NCBI GenBank assembly: GCA_947579665.1
Contig: OX388344.1
Span: 12,084,346 to 12,148,345, forward strand
DNA length: 64,000 nt
From: Sympetrum striolatum
Lineage: Eukaryota; Arthropoda; Insecta; Odonata; Libellulidae
Direction: 5' to 3'
The notes beneath the pieces were generated by a model that ran no database searches, was not told where the DNA came from, and saw only the letters and a program-made list of their open reading frames with translations. Position numbers and translations under genes: made by a program. Within the stretch, counting starts at the first letter, position 1, and every line of letters starts with the position of its first letter. Positions 45,601 through 57,189 of this stretch are shown piece by piece.

Positions 45601-45770
45601 TGGAAGAGCCAAAATTGCTGATAAAGGCAGAACCACGAGTAGTCAGTGATTTGGGGAACATGGGGTAACGACCGCTGCTATGGCATAAAAAACATTATAG
45701 GTTTCTTAAAAGGAAAGGGCAACAGATACCATTCTTCGCTATGGATTCATCAAATAGGCACTGATAGAAA
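42690..45770. other. Gene-free stretch
   Basis: No supported gene. The 169-codon frame at 43782-44291 (minus) is hydrophobic by AT-rich composition and has no features I would defend. Confidence 0.4.
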
Positions 45771-45773
45771 CAA

Positions 45774-46290
45774 ATGCCGTCGACAATGTGCTTAGCCCCA
45801 TTTCTTGCTGAAATAAAAATTTTATCTCACTGTTTAACAACAGCAGTTTTGAGAAACAACTTAAATGGAAGTTGGATAGCAACAATTTGCAACATGAAGT
45901 TGGACTTTAGTCTGATGTTATGGCAGAAATTTTGTGAAAATGGCCCGTTTATTTGCCTCGGAAACACTTTGGAAAAGGAGGTGACACATTTCTCGAGTCA
46001 CGGAAAAAAACCTCGCGGTGGGAGTGATGCTCTTTTATTCTCTGCTGGTGGAGTTATTTGCTGTGAGGGCATTCGTTCCTGTGGAATCTATTACAAAAAA
46101 CCTTCTTACAAAAGTATTCCCATTGGACGAACATTTCGAGTTTGGCGCCAATACCCGTCTTCCCCCTCCAAGTGGCGCTGCCATCGTCCCGTATACGATC
46201 AGCTCCTGTGTTCTGTTCGAAAAGACCTTCTCATGCTATGCCTTTGAAGGTATTTACGCAGCGATTTGCCAACTTTGCAAGACTCTTTGA
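45774..46290 (+). other. Possible coding exon(s), two overlapping plus-strand frames
   Basis: Frames 45774-46247 and 46018-46290 overlap and both stay open through a GC-richer patch (about 45990-46240). The second frame, with VELFAVRAFVPVESITKNLL and PPPSGAAIVPYTISSC, has the more protein-like composition and is followed by AAGGTATTT near 46248, a possible splice donor. I cannot assign a family; it may be an exon of a gene whose other exons lie outside, or chance. Confidence 0.2.
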
Positions 46291-46572
46291 TCAGATTGTT
46301 GATATTCAGAAATGTCAATGAACTTTTGTAAGTGATATGCTTTAATATTTCGTTCCAATTGAACTTGTGCATTAGTAAAACACTTGTCATACCCTACGTT
46401 GTGGTGTAATTATTGCCTTGTATCTCGAACGTAGTGTTTAAGGACGTCAAATACAAAGTGGTTTTGATGTTAATTTCGCTATTTCTTATCGCTAATTGAT
46501 TACCTTGTTTAACTCGTGGATGGAATGTAGCGTACTATGACAACTTATTGGTTGTTTTATCTAGTATTGTTA

Positions 46573-46600
46573 GGCCATGTGCTCACCGAGCGCGCTTCGC
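46573..46600 (+). repeat. Left terminal inverted repeat of the Harbinger element
   Basis: It matches the complement of 49964-49991 at 26 of 28 positions and begins directly after the TTA duplication. Confidence 0.93.
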
Positions 46601-46719
46601 ATGTCGTGTTACGTGTTGATCTATGCTAGGCGTAACGCGTACCAAAACCAATGTATTGTTACAAATACAGACGTTCACACCAAATGTTTTGCGCCTAGCG
46701 CTACACCAAGCGCTGTGCT

Positions 46720-49320
46720 ATGCGAAGCGCTAAGGAACGGGCACAGTTGGTTCTTTCCCTAGCGTGGCTAGACGTGAAAATAGAAGAGCAGATCATAAAT
46801 GCGGTGTTCCTGAGGGACGAATTATGGAATCCGAGGAATAAATTCCATAAAAACGTTAACGTGCTGCAGAAGAAGTGGGTGGAAATTGCAGAGGAGGTTG
46901 GACAAGATGGTAAGTTTATGTCATTTATGTATATTACAAATTTTAGAAAACACCAACGACATATTAAAACTGCAAAAATATACGTAGCTTATGAAGAAAA
47001 GTTGAGAACAAATTATATAGAGAAAAAAATAGCGCCGTTAATATTTTAATTAAGTACAGCCGATTTTCATGTAATTATTAGTATTTGTGTGGTTAAAACG
47101 ACATAAGTCAATCAGGAATACCCCTTTAGATATTCGTTAGTTCGGGCATAGCGTATTTAATTTTCGAGTAGATTTTTACTTCATTAAATTTCTTGTATTT
47201 AAATTTTGATATAATTTATAATAGTTTGTTTTTGCAATCCTCAGGAAATATAATTTAACAGTTTAGAATTATCTAAAAAATCAGAGCATAACATAGCTCA
47301 GAAATCAGCCGCAACAAGTTGAGCTAATGATAATTAAGAAAATCGGGAATACCGTTTCGTTAACCATTTGAAAGAGGATGGATATGTTAGGGTTTTCCAA
47401 ATTGAAATCCATTATTTAAAAAAAAGTGGCTCGATGTTTAGGAAAATGTTGAGATTAGGAAAGGGAGTGGAATAACAGTTGGAGTCTCATTCCCCATTAC
47501 TGGATGTCCCTAAATTAAATTTCAATTGTTAAGAATTTACTTTGTAACATCCATTGTATTCAACCTCAGTCCACTTCCATTTTCCTCCTCCTCCCTTTAT
47601 GGCAATTAACCCAACTGCGAGTGTTGGTTTCTGCTTAATTGATTTTCAGCCGTTATTGTCTTACATTGTATCTCTTTGTTTTCATCCGTTTCACAACTCC
47701 CAAACCCCTTCCACGCTCTTCTTCGTTTATCTATTATCTGCATAAGTTCAGTAGTTGACTTAATGAGGGATAATTATGTAAGGTTTATGAGGGATTTCCT
47801 ACTGGATTTTTTTCATGTTATAAATATAAATTATATTTTAATAACACATTAAAAATTCAATATCTTTATCAGTTTTAATTACTCTCTGTCATTTACAAAT
47901 TCATCACCGACAAAGAATTTTAAAAACATTTCTCGCACCGTTTTTGCATTTTCTGTAAAACGATGTTGTGTCGGTCTAAGAGACCGTAAGTTCCCATTGA
48001 ATACTGAGCTTTCATTATCGTCTGTATTGGAGGGTTCATAATGCTGAACAAAGTTATGAAGTATACATATAGCCTTCACAATATTAATTGCATTTGAAAC
48101 ATCTGTTTCTATAGTTTTCAATAGAATACGCCATTTACTGCTCAAAATCCCAAATGCACATTCAACACTTCTTCTTGCTCTGGATAATCTATAGTTGTAA
48201 ATTCGTTTTCCACCATCAAGATTTTTCTTAGGATATGGTCTCATTAAATAAGATAGCAGTGGGTAAGCCTCGTCAGCAACAATCACAAATGGAACCTTCA
48301 CTTGTGTCTCGGGTAGTTCCGCAGCTGATGGAATATTAAGTTCACCTTTTTCTAATAACTTAAATAATGTGGACGATCTAAAATTACCTCCATCACTTTG
48401 TCGCCCAGCTGCTCCAATGTTAACGGCAATTAATTTGCAGTCAGCATCAACCAGTGCTTGAAGCAATATAGAAAAATATTGCTTATAATTATAATAAAGT
48501 GATCCGCTATTAGCTGGACATCTAACTTCAATATGCTTTCCATCCAATGCTCCTACACAATTAGGAAAATTCCATTTCTTCCAATACTTTTCTGCTATAT
48601 TACGCCACTGATCCTCTGTAGGGGTAGGTAGGTATTCCGGTTGTAGAACATTCCAGATTGTAATGCAAGTTTGTTTAATGATTTTAGAAACTGTTGACAC
48701 ACCCATACGAAAATGAAGAGCTAACGAGCGGAATGATTCGCCCGTGGCAAGGTACCTGTTAATGTAATAAAACCATTATTAATTTATTTTTCAGTTAAAA
48801 CTGTGAAAAATAAATGAAAGTATTTGAGGGATTACTACCACAGGGAATGCAAAAAAATCCCTGTGAAATCAGGAGCAGGTGCTGAGGAAATCAAATCACA
48901 ATGGCAATATTTTCAAATGATGCAGTTCCTCAAAAATATTTTAAATCCAGGGAACATTGCATCTAATTTGGAAGAAGGAAAAGAATCGGAGGTGTACGAC
49001 GAGGAAAAAAACTGTAGTGAAGAAGTGGCATCATCGCCAAGTGGTCCAAAAAAAGACTTATCTCTAAAAAAAAAGAAAATTCCACGCAAAAGAGGAGGAA
49101 ATTTTAAAGTTAGAGAAAAGGAAGTTGGAGTTACTGGAAATGGAGGCAGAAAAAGAAGATGACGATGATCTGCATTTTTTTATTAAGCTTATTGGGAGAT
49201 ATGAAAACACTTCCCCCGTGGAGAAAACGACGTTTAAGATTAAAAATACATCAACTTGTTGTAGCGGAAGTAGAGAGGCGGAGGGAGATTCTATTGCTAA
49301 TCAGAATAGTGACTCTATAA
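46720..49320 (+). pseudogene. MADF/BESS accessory gene of the Harbinger element, broken
   Basis: Exon 1 (46720-46909) encodes the start of a MADF domain (WLDVKIEEQIINAV..., LWNPRNK) and ends at G|GTAAGT. Exon 2 follows ATTTTTCAG (48791-48794) and continues the domain in frame: VKTVKNK, then YLRDYYHRECKK and EEIKSQWQYF. A TGA at 48815-48817 takes the place where MADF domains have a tryptophan. Further on, the frame must change near 49095 to reach the acidic DDDDLHFF segment of a BESS motif, and again near 49180. So one nonsense codon and at least two shifts disable it. In related elements this protein binds DNA or helps import the transposase. Its 1885-bp intron holds the transposase's second exon on the other strand. 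The exact start codon is uncertain. Confidence 0.75.
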
Positions 49321-49837
49321 CATTCATCAATTTGTAATCAATATATTTTTATTTATAAATACAATCCTTTTCTGAAGCCATGATTGTTTCTCATTTCATT
49401 TCCACTGTTTTCCAGATCCGCATTATTTAATAATATTTTAAACCAGAAACGACATTTAAATGTCATTAATGGCCAGAAAGACTTATCTTCAAATATAGTA
49501 TCTTAGCGAAGTAAATTAAATAGCATGTATCTTACCTAACTGTTAACACTAGTCGTTGTTCCGAAGACACCGTTTCTCTGTAGTTAGTTCCTATGCCGCA
49601 AAGGTGAGAATCTAGTGTTATCAGAAGAGTGTCAAAAGTATTCATCCTCATTCGTAAGTATTCATAAAATTTATCTGGATGATGCCTTGCATCGCTGTAC
49701 AGCTGAAAAAACTCTCCCAAATTGTTTATCTCTACATTAAAGTCGTGAACCCATTCACGTTTCTTCATACTGCGTTCAAATATAGAAAGGGAACTCTCCG
49801 CCAACAATATTTTCCTTGCAACCTTCGATAGTGGCAT
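47879..49837 (-). CDS. PIF/Harbinger transposase (DDE_Tnp_4), two exons, 392 aa, apparently intact
   Basis: Exon 1 (49837-49536) starts MPLSKVARKILL and ends ...RLVLTV plus two bases of an arginine codon at AG|GTAAG. Exon 2 (48755-47879) follows TACATTAACAG and completes the codon. Across the joint it reads as the conserved LRYLATGESFRSLA segment. An HTH-like stretch (FRMGVSTVSKIIKQT) precedes the DDE_Tnp_4 core. The likely catalytic residues are D172 in GALDGKH, D222 in GRQSDGGNF and E299 in RSVECAFG; D262 in VADEAYP is also conserved in the family. The length of 392 aa is normal, and I see no stop or frame change. The 780-bp intron contains exon 2 of the opposite-strand MADF gene. It should excise and insert the element at TWA sites; whether it is expressed or active is not shown. 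Confidence 0.88.
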
Positions 49838-49963
49838 AATAGAGCTCCGAACGCTTCAAATTGAAAGAACAAACTGAATATGTGAGCGACTTAAGATTTC
49901 GGTGTGAACAGCTATGAACCTAAGCGCTTCGCATAGCGATTCACGTAATGCGTAAAGCGGTAA

Positions 49964-49991
49964 GCGAAGCGCGCTAGGTGTGCACATGGCC
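49964..49991 (-). repeat. Right terminal inverted repeat of the Harbinger element
   Basis: Partner of 46573-46600; followed directly by the TTA duplication. Confidence 0.93.
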
Positions 49992-49999
49992 TTACAGTT

Positions 50000-51085
50000 T
50001 CTGCTGAATTATGAAAACCTTCGTGGATAATCGCTTTCTGTGCAGTCCATTTATAGAACACACAGAAAAATTTGTATTGCTTATTCGTCGTAAATATTAA
50101 ATCCTAGATTGTGATTCTTCAGTATTGCTATCACATCCTTGACAGAGTTCTCAATCACTCACAAAAACGGGTCATTATTTTATTCTTTGAGTAAAACTAT
50201 TGAATTAATTCTGAATAAAAGTTTCACGGTTAAATCAATCGCAAGTATAATGCCGATAGTTAAAGAGCATTTTCATTAAAACAATAATCCATTTTCTTAA
50301 ATTTAAATGATAAAGATTAAATAAATTTTAACGATACATTTATACGTATTATTTTTAGATCAGTTCCTTAATAGATAATACTTTTCGATTAATTTTGACA
50401 GAAAAAGTCATGTCGAAAGAATAATCAAATCATTAATATACATGACAAGTCATTTAGATGCTGTTTCAGACTATTTAAGAGCTTTTTATATTTTTATAAT
50501 AAGGTATACTTGTTTTGTACATTTATCTATTTTTACGCATGCATGATTATGACTGTGGTGTGAGTTAACGCCGCCACCTGTACAAACTGCGGCAGTCTAG
50601 CGTAATAAACAAAAGAAACTGCGTCTGTACCGAAGACATGGGACCCGCAGAGATTTCCAGTTATGACAATAAACAGATGTCGATTATATCAATTACTTTA
50701 CGTGTGTTTGGAAAACTGAGTTTCTCTTCTTGTTCTAGGAAATTTTCAATTCTTGCAATCACATCTTGATGGAGCAATATTATGCAATGGCCTCAACGAC
50801 ATGGATCGCTACAGCATTCCGTCGTTCTGTCTAAGGAAAAGAGTGTTAAATTCTCATCGTAAAACACCTTGTGGTCCATAGTGCGCCCGGACAGATGTAG
50901 TGCAACACATAAAAGAAAGAAACATAAAATAACAATTTATGAACAATGTGAACAGAAAAATATTGCTAGAAAAGCACAAGAAAGCCAACTTCCAGCGAGC
51001 TATGCAAAATGCCCACAGCATCGTTACGAAGACTTTTTTGGGGAATGTTTAGAGGAAGACTCTAGAGAATGGTGGATCGAAAACA
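50000..51085. other. Gene-free stretch
   Basis: The frame at 50869-51114 has no family features and runs into the foldback element. Nothing else is supported. Confidence 0.4.
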
Positions 51086-51086
51086 C

Positions 51087-52963
51087 CTTTTTTTCGAAAT
51101 CCGTCAACGGCTAATGCTTAAAGTTTGTGGATGGTGGTCCTTATGACACATAAAAGATTTCAACTCGATCGGTTTATGTCCTGAGGCTGCGAATTTTAGT
51201 CAAAATTTTTAAATTTTTGTGAAAAAAGTCAAATTTTTGCATTTTTTCCTGATGGTTTCTCAATATTTCCGAAGTGATTTAATGGCAAAGAAATACATAT
51301 ATTGCTCGGTTGTTGCTTAATATTGAAGATTTAGTACGTTTGAATCAAGGAAAATGGTTTTTCAGTTCGCCAAAATTCGTCAAAAGACGCAAAATATACA
51401 GAAATTGTACGGGTGTTGGTTAGACTGTAGGGTGGGTTGTTTTGTCTTATTTTCCTGATATAAATGTAACACCCGGAAATAGTGGAACACCCTCATTACA
51501 GATATAATTTTCCTTCCAAATAAAAAACTATCTTTTGAGAGAATTTTTACCTCGAAGTTTCGACATTTCGTCTAAAAGCGTTTAAAATTGCAAATAAAAT
51601 CTAGTTCGGTAAAATCGAATATTTTTTGGATAAAGATATATCATTTGCGACTAAAACAATCCCTCTAGCCTCAATGTGCCACTTACATGCCTCAGTATAG
51701 GGCAGAAATGACTCCTATGGGGCCAGAATGGAATGCAAAATAATTTAGAATTAATTAAATTGTTGTTTTTTGTACCTCTTTCCGTTCTCGTCTATTCCTC
51801 TATTTGGTGGCTCGTAGCGGTAGCAAAGCAGTGCTGTCAAGCATATATTTATGGCATTTTATATTCTATTTGCTGCAAGAATGGTATTAGTATATTTTTG
51901 AGTATATCCTGGCCGACTTTAAAGTTGATGAGATTGATGTTCTTGGGAGTAATTGAAGAAACACCAATACTGGTTGGAAGGGTGATAATCTTTGAATATT
52001 TGAAGAATTAACAAGAAACCAATTGAATGGTCTGTTTGTCTTTTACATGACATTGAACTTCTATTCCATTCCATTGGTTTTCTAGATAATTCCTCGAAAA
52101 TTCGAAGAATTTCATCCTTCCAACAATTATCAGTGTTCTTAACTTTACTATCAAGAACAACAATCATCTTTAAGTTGGGTCATGCGGTACTCGAAAATAT
52201 AATAATTATATTTATAAAACATATAAGATATTAAATGCAATAAATAGGTGTCAAGAGGCGAAGGAATAGACGAGGACGGAAGGAGTTACAAAAAAGTTTA
52301 ATTTTAAATTAATTGGCCTCCTGTTCTGGTCCCATAGGAGTCATATCTGCCCTATACAGAAGCATATAAGTGGCGTATTGAGGCTAGAGGGATAGTTTTA
52401 GTCGCAAATGATATATCTTTATCCAAAAAATATTCGTATCAACCGAACTAGATTTTATATGCAATTTTAAACGCTTTTAGACGAAATGTCGAAACTCCGA
52501 GGTAAAAACTCTCTCAAAAGATAGTATTTTATTTGGAGGAAAATTATATCTGTAATGTGGATGTTCCACTATTTCCGGGTGTTACATTTATATCAGAAAA
52601 TAAGACAAAACAACCCACCCTACAGTCTAACCAACACCCGTACAATTTCTGTATATTTTGCGTCTTTTGACGAATTTTGGCGAACTGAAAAACCATTTTC
52701 CTTGATTCGAACGCACTAAATCTTTAATATTAAGCAACAACCGAGCAATATATGTATTTCTTTGCCATTAAATCACTTCGGAAATATTGAGAAACCATCA
52801 GGAAAAAATGCAAAAATTTGACTTTTTTCACAAAAATTTAAAAATTTTGACTAAAATTCGCAGCCTCAGGACATAAACCGATCGAGTTGAAATCTTTTAT
52901 GTGTCATAAGGACCACCATCCACAAACTTTAAGCAGTAGCCGTTGACGGATTTCGAAAAAAAG
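51087..52963. mobile_element. Foldback element with ~645-bp inverted arms
   Basis: The left arm (about 51087-51732) and right arm (about 52318-52963) are complementary at nearly every base: CGAAATCCGTCAACGGCT at one tip, GGACCACCATCC and CCGAGCAATATATG inside, ATAGGAGTCAT and CCCTATAC at the inner ends. Weaker similarity extends to CTCTAG near 51060 and 52988. The ~585-bp spacer has an open frame (51919-52167, minus) I do not recognise. I found no convincing target duplication. Long arms with little coding content suggest a Foldback/Galileo-type or other long-TIR DNA transposon derivative. Confidence 0.8.
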
Positions 52964-52999
52964 TTTTTTTATCCACCCTACCCTAGAGCGTTCTGATCC

Positions 53000-54730
53000 T
53001 ACGTGAGAGGTACAAACAGTGAGCTCGATAAGGGATTTCGAAGGTAATATTACTTGCGATTCGAAGAGGAAAGCGAACATTCTAAACGACTTTTCGATGT
53101 GCAATATTTGAACTCCAGTTGAACTTTGGATTATGCTTAACTTCAGATTACCCCGTCAAATTAATCGGAAGGACACTCCTTTGAGCGGGTTCCCTTGCGG
53201 TTTACACAAAGATTAAAATCCTCCAAAGGAAAGACGCTTTCTGAGTGGAAATCTAGACCAAAGCGGACTCTGTTGATAAATGGAGGAAGATAAATTAGCT
53301 TTGCGTTCAACAGGAATAATGCGCAAATGAAAAAAGCTTTTTTTATTCTGAAGAGAACAAAAAGTGAGTTGGATCTGGCTGCGAGTTTGCAAGGCGTCCT
53401 TTTTCTGATGGGATTACTTCTTAATTAAGACGAGTTTCAAGGTAATAATTCTGCGCATCAAAAAGCTTCTTTGACGTTCTCATCCGTTTTTAAATTGAGC
53501 GATTCGGTAGAGGAGTCTAAAACTCTATGGTTCTGAATTATTAAAGTTCATTTAAAACTAATGTATGTACAGATGATAAGCAAAATTAATAATTCGAACG
53601 AGTGAGCAAGAAGAAGTGAAAGCTTGTTTGGGCGATGAATACACGAGAGCATGCAAAACCGCAATTAATTCGAGTCCAAGATATCACCACGAAAAGCTAC
53701 AGTCGAATTCAGGTAAAAAAGAATAAGGGCGCCGAGTTGACGTTTCAGAAGTACAAAAGGGTTAATTAAGAAAGCTGCAAAATTTTCTGAGAACACTTTA
53801 TTGTGTAATAATTACCAAAAATACAATGATATGGTAAGAAATGATAGGACCAATATTATTATTATTAAAAACAAAATATTATGTCGTTTCCCCGTTGTAA
53901 CCCGTGCATGGGGCAGAATTGATGATATAGATAAGTTGGTATAAACAATTCAAACCAGTTTAATTGCTGAAAACATAAGCTCATTCTATATTTATCTAGA
54001 TTGAAGTTACTATAAGGGTTTAAGTACAGTTTTCATTGAATGTTTTGAAGTCTATCCAAAAATGCATTTTCTAGAACAGCCTCATCAGCTATAATTAAAA
54101 TCCCATGGCTCTTAAACTAGATGTTGCTTCGGTTTTGCGAACAGATAAAGTAGGATGTTTCTTGCCAAAGATATCTAAAATCAAAGGGAAATTAATTAAG
54201 ACGTACTTAAAACGATCTTCATTTCAAAAATTAAAGGACGTGTTTTCTCTGGTGCTCCTAAAGGGACCCCCAGAGTGACAAGCCAGCGGCCCTATAACTT
54301 TATACTTTCTATAACTTCTACTTTGCAATTAGATATGATATCCATTACACCACGGTATCTGTGCCTGGCTGAGGAGATGTTTTGTAATTAATTGGAATTA
54401 TAAATTGACGCTGATTTTTAAATTAATTTTACAAAGAAACTACGAAGTGTTTGTTTAAACGGTTTCAACTGTAATAGGGTAGTTACAATATGCCAACTAC
54501 AGTAATTAGTTTATAATAGTATATTCGCCTAGTACAATATACAGGCCATCTGTTAAACTTCGGCAAAAAGAATCCGTCCCACCCCCACCTTATGGAGAGT
54601 CGCTCCCGTGATATCGGCGACCGACGTATCTGTTGCTTTGTTTTGCGTCCACCTACCGAGATTTGTGTGTCTTCAGTGGTTAACTACGCTGTATAGGTGC
54701 TATATTAATATTTGTATATTACTATTAAAG
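53000..54730. other. Gene-free stretch
   Basis: No supported gene, RNA gene or repeat. Confidence 0.45.
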
Positions 54731-54732
54731 GT

Positions 54733-56000
54733 TGCAGAATCATCTAATCAAGTTCGGTGAAAAAATAAAAGAACCCATCATAGTTGTAGGAGGAGATTTT
54801 AACCTACCACATATTAATTGGCGGAATTTAACATGCTCCTACTCTAGTAGAGAGAGAAAATTTTCTCAAAAATTAATCGATACTTTCTCGTAGCATGCGA
54901 TAGAACAGGTAAACATGACGAAGACTCGAACGACTAGTGCGGGTGAAGGTAACATCCTAGATTTAATAGCCACCACCCACCCACAATTGATAGCTTATCT
55001 CGATATAGTTGACGGTATTTCAGACCATGATGTCATAATGGCGGGGATGAAAGCAGTAGCGGTTAAATCTCTTAAGCCACCGAGGCAAGTATAAGTAATT
55101 CGCAAAGCAAATTTTTCAGAGTTTAAGGTTTATATTAACGAGTGCAAGGATGATTTTTTCCGCTTCTTGGATACAAATACAGTAAATGATAGTTGGATAG
55201 AGTTTCTCCGGATAATCAAAGAAGGTTTAATTAAATTCGTGCCTACTAAGAGCGTGCGTGAGCGTAAAGAGCCAAGGTGGACGAAACCTAAGTTACGAGC
55301 ATTGCATAGGAAGCAAAGAGTCATTCACTCGCGATGGAGAAAACTCAAAGCATGCGGAAATAACCATGAGCTCGAAGAACAGAACTATAGAGATGAGCGA
55401 AAGTTAGTTAAGGAAGAAGCGCGAAAAGAATACCAGGAATATAGATCTCGAACCCTATTAGAATCATTAGGTGGCGATCAAAAAGAATTTTGATCATACG
55501 TGCGTGAGACCCGTGGAGGTCAGTTTTTTGTGCCTAGCCTCATAAGCGCAGAGGGAATTACCGTAAATAAATCAGAAGATGAAGCTAACTTACTTAACGG
55601 GCACTACCAGAAATGCTTCACTCTAGCCAATGGTCAAGTTAAGGATTTTAGCTCGCGCATTGATTCAGAGATGTGTCCCGTCGAGATATCGGTTGATGGA
55701 ATTGAAAAATTACTGCGAGAGATTGATAGGAAAAAGGCGCCGGGACCCGAAGGTATTCCCGCTGTTGTAATTAAAACTTTAGCCGATGAAATTGCTCCGC
55801 TTCTATCAGAAATCATTGGATGAGGGAACCGGTCCAATGTCGTGGAAAAAAGCAAATGTCACTCCGGTGCCTAAGAAAGGGCGTGCGTCAAAACCAGATG
55901 ATTATAGGCCTATTTCATTAACTTCAATCTTTTGCAAAATAATGAAGCATATTATAGCGATCTCTATCATGCGCTTTCTTTCCGTTGTGCTTCCCTTGCG
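54733..56000 (+). pseudogene. CR1/Jockey-type non-LTR retrotransposon, endonuclease and RT remnant
   Basis: The first frame has IIVVGGDFNLPHINWRN, the GDFN motif of the apurinic endonuclease, and later IDLIA-type ILDLIATT and GISDHDVI (SDH motif). Next come an arginine/lysine-rich linker (55167-55493), the stretch LNGHYQKCFT, and the pre-RT block REIDRKKAPGPEGIPAVVIK (about 55720-55785). The first RT block is MSWKKANVTPVPKKGRASKP and YRPISLTSIFCKIM (to about 55950). Stops at about 54891, 55096 and 55491 and a frame change near 55800 inactivate it. After about 55980 the sequence no longer looks like RT; palm and thumb are missing. Confidence 0.82.
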
Positions 56001-56404
56001 TAGGATGTGGATGGACAAACCTCTGAAAAACATATTTCAGGTGAAAAGTGCAGTAAAATCTTTGAATAATGCTTGGGAAAGAGAAATGGGAGGAGTCAAA
56101 TACGTTCGAAAATTAAGTCAAATCAGATCGCAAGATTGATTAACTCTGGTTTTTTTGCAACTTATTTATAATTTTAATTTAGAGTAACACTACCGTTTTC
56201 GGCTTGTAAATCTCTCCGAAAGTGAAGTATATCCCTCGGAAGTGGTCGTGTTTCTCAAAAGTAGAATTATATTTTCTTTGACGTAGTCAGATTTTGTTTT
56301 ACTGGATCAAATGAAACAGCTAATTGGTTGTGATGACAATCATAAGGGATGAGCAAAAAGGAGATATTACAGCATATCCGAATGCGCCCATGAAAAGGGA
56401 CGTA

Positions 56405-56560
56405 TTGGACAGGACTGGGACTCGAACCTGGCCCTCGAAATTGCAATGCATACTGGTTATTCTGTTTGTTGAGACATCCGGACAGAGCTTCCTAAATGGG
56501 CAGAGCGATCGACCGGCATTTGGGAGTGATTAGGAGAGTTTCCTGGCTTGAACACACGCA
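56405..56560. repeat. Head-to-head tRNA-like segments, probable SINE sequence
   Basis: On the minus strand, GGTTCGAGTCC (56418-56428) is a perfect B-box, with an A-box-like TGTCTCAACAAACAG about 45 bases upstream (near 56470). On the plus strand a second tRNA-like stretch starts with TGGGCAGAGCGATCGACCGG at 56497 and has a degenerate B-box CTGGCTTGAACAC near 56543. Neither folds as a full tRNA with acceptor stem by eye, so tRNA-derived SINE heads are more likely than tRNA genes. Confidence 0.4.
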
Positions 56561-57130
56561 TCTTTAACCCTATTCTACAATATTTAAAGTCAGAAAATCC
56601 TGGTACGATGACTAGATGTGTTATAAGAAAGCGTGCTCAAACGAGAATTGATATAAGAACAGCTTCGATATTTTAAAGGTAACTCCTCCTTTTGAATTGT
56701 CATTAAAAATAATGACTTCATTATTGACGATTTACTCGATTTTGGAAATAGTTATATCATAAATTTATAACCACGCATTGCTTTCCGAATAAATTTTAGT
56801 GAAATAAAATGGTGGTGAGTTCGGTGGCGGTGGAAGTTGATTGATCCTCTATGGATGGGCTCGAAGCAATTTTCCTCGCAGAATTTCATTTATCGGTGAC
56901 AGATGTGAGGGCAGAAATACATTACCAAAACTAAATAATTTTTATAGTAATCCACATCATTAGCGAGTGTATGGCTTAAGGAAGTATTGAATTACCTCGG
57001 TCGATCCGATAATGACCGTAAGTTAAGAGAAATAGATGCTAGGACGAATCGTTTTAAAAATTCATTCTTTCCGCGAACGATACGCGACAATAACTGAATA
57101 AGGTAGTAGTTTAGATTCAACTGGTGCTTA

Positions 57131-57187
57131 CACCCCCTGCCACACGCCGAAAGGCGGCTTGTAGGGTATTAATGTAGATGTAGATGT
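57131..57187 (+). mobile_element. 3' tail of a non-LTR retrotransposon with (ATGTAG)n
   Basis: TTACACCCCCTGCCACACGC is followed by a short hairpin (CCGAAAGGCGG), GTAGGGTATTA and an ATGTAGATGTAGATG tail. The same block is at 7964-8016 on the other strand. It lies on the same strand as the 54.7-kb remnant, and may be the end of that element after an internal deletion. Confidence 0.55.
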
Positions 57188-57189
57188 TT

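Larger units (their letters stand above)
46573..49991. mobile_element. PIF/Harbinger transposon, 3419 bp
   Basis: Inverted ends start GGCCATGTGC and run 28 bp with two mismatches (left ...TCACCGAGCGCGCTTCGC, right ...ACACCTAGCGCGCTTCGC). They are flanked by TTA at 46570-46572 and 49992-49994. A subterminal GCTATGCGAAGCGCT at 46717-46731 is repeated inverted at 49924-49938. It carries the two genes typical of the superfamily, a DDE transposase (minus) and a MADF/Myb-like protein (plus). The transposase reads through and the ends are well preserved, so the insertion is fairly recent; the accessory gene is broken. Confidence 0.93.
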
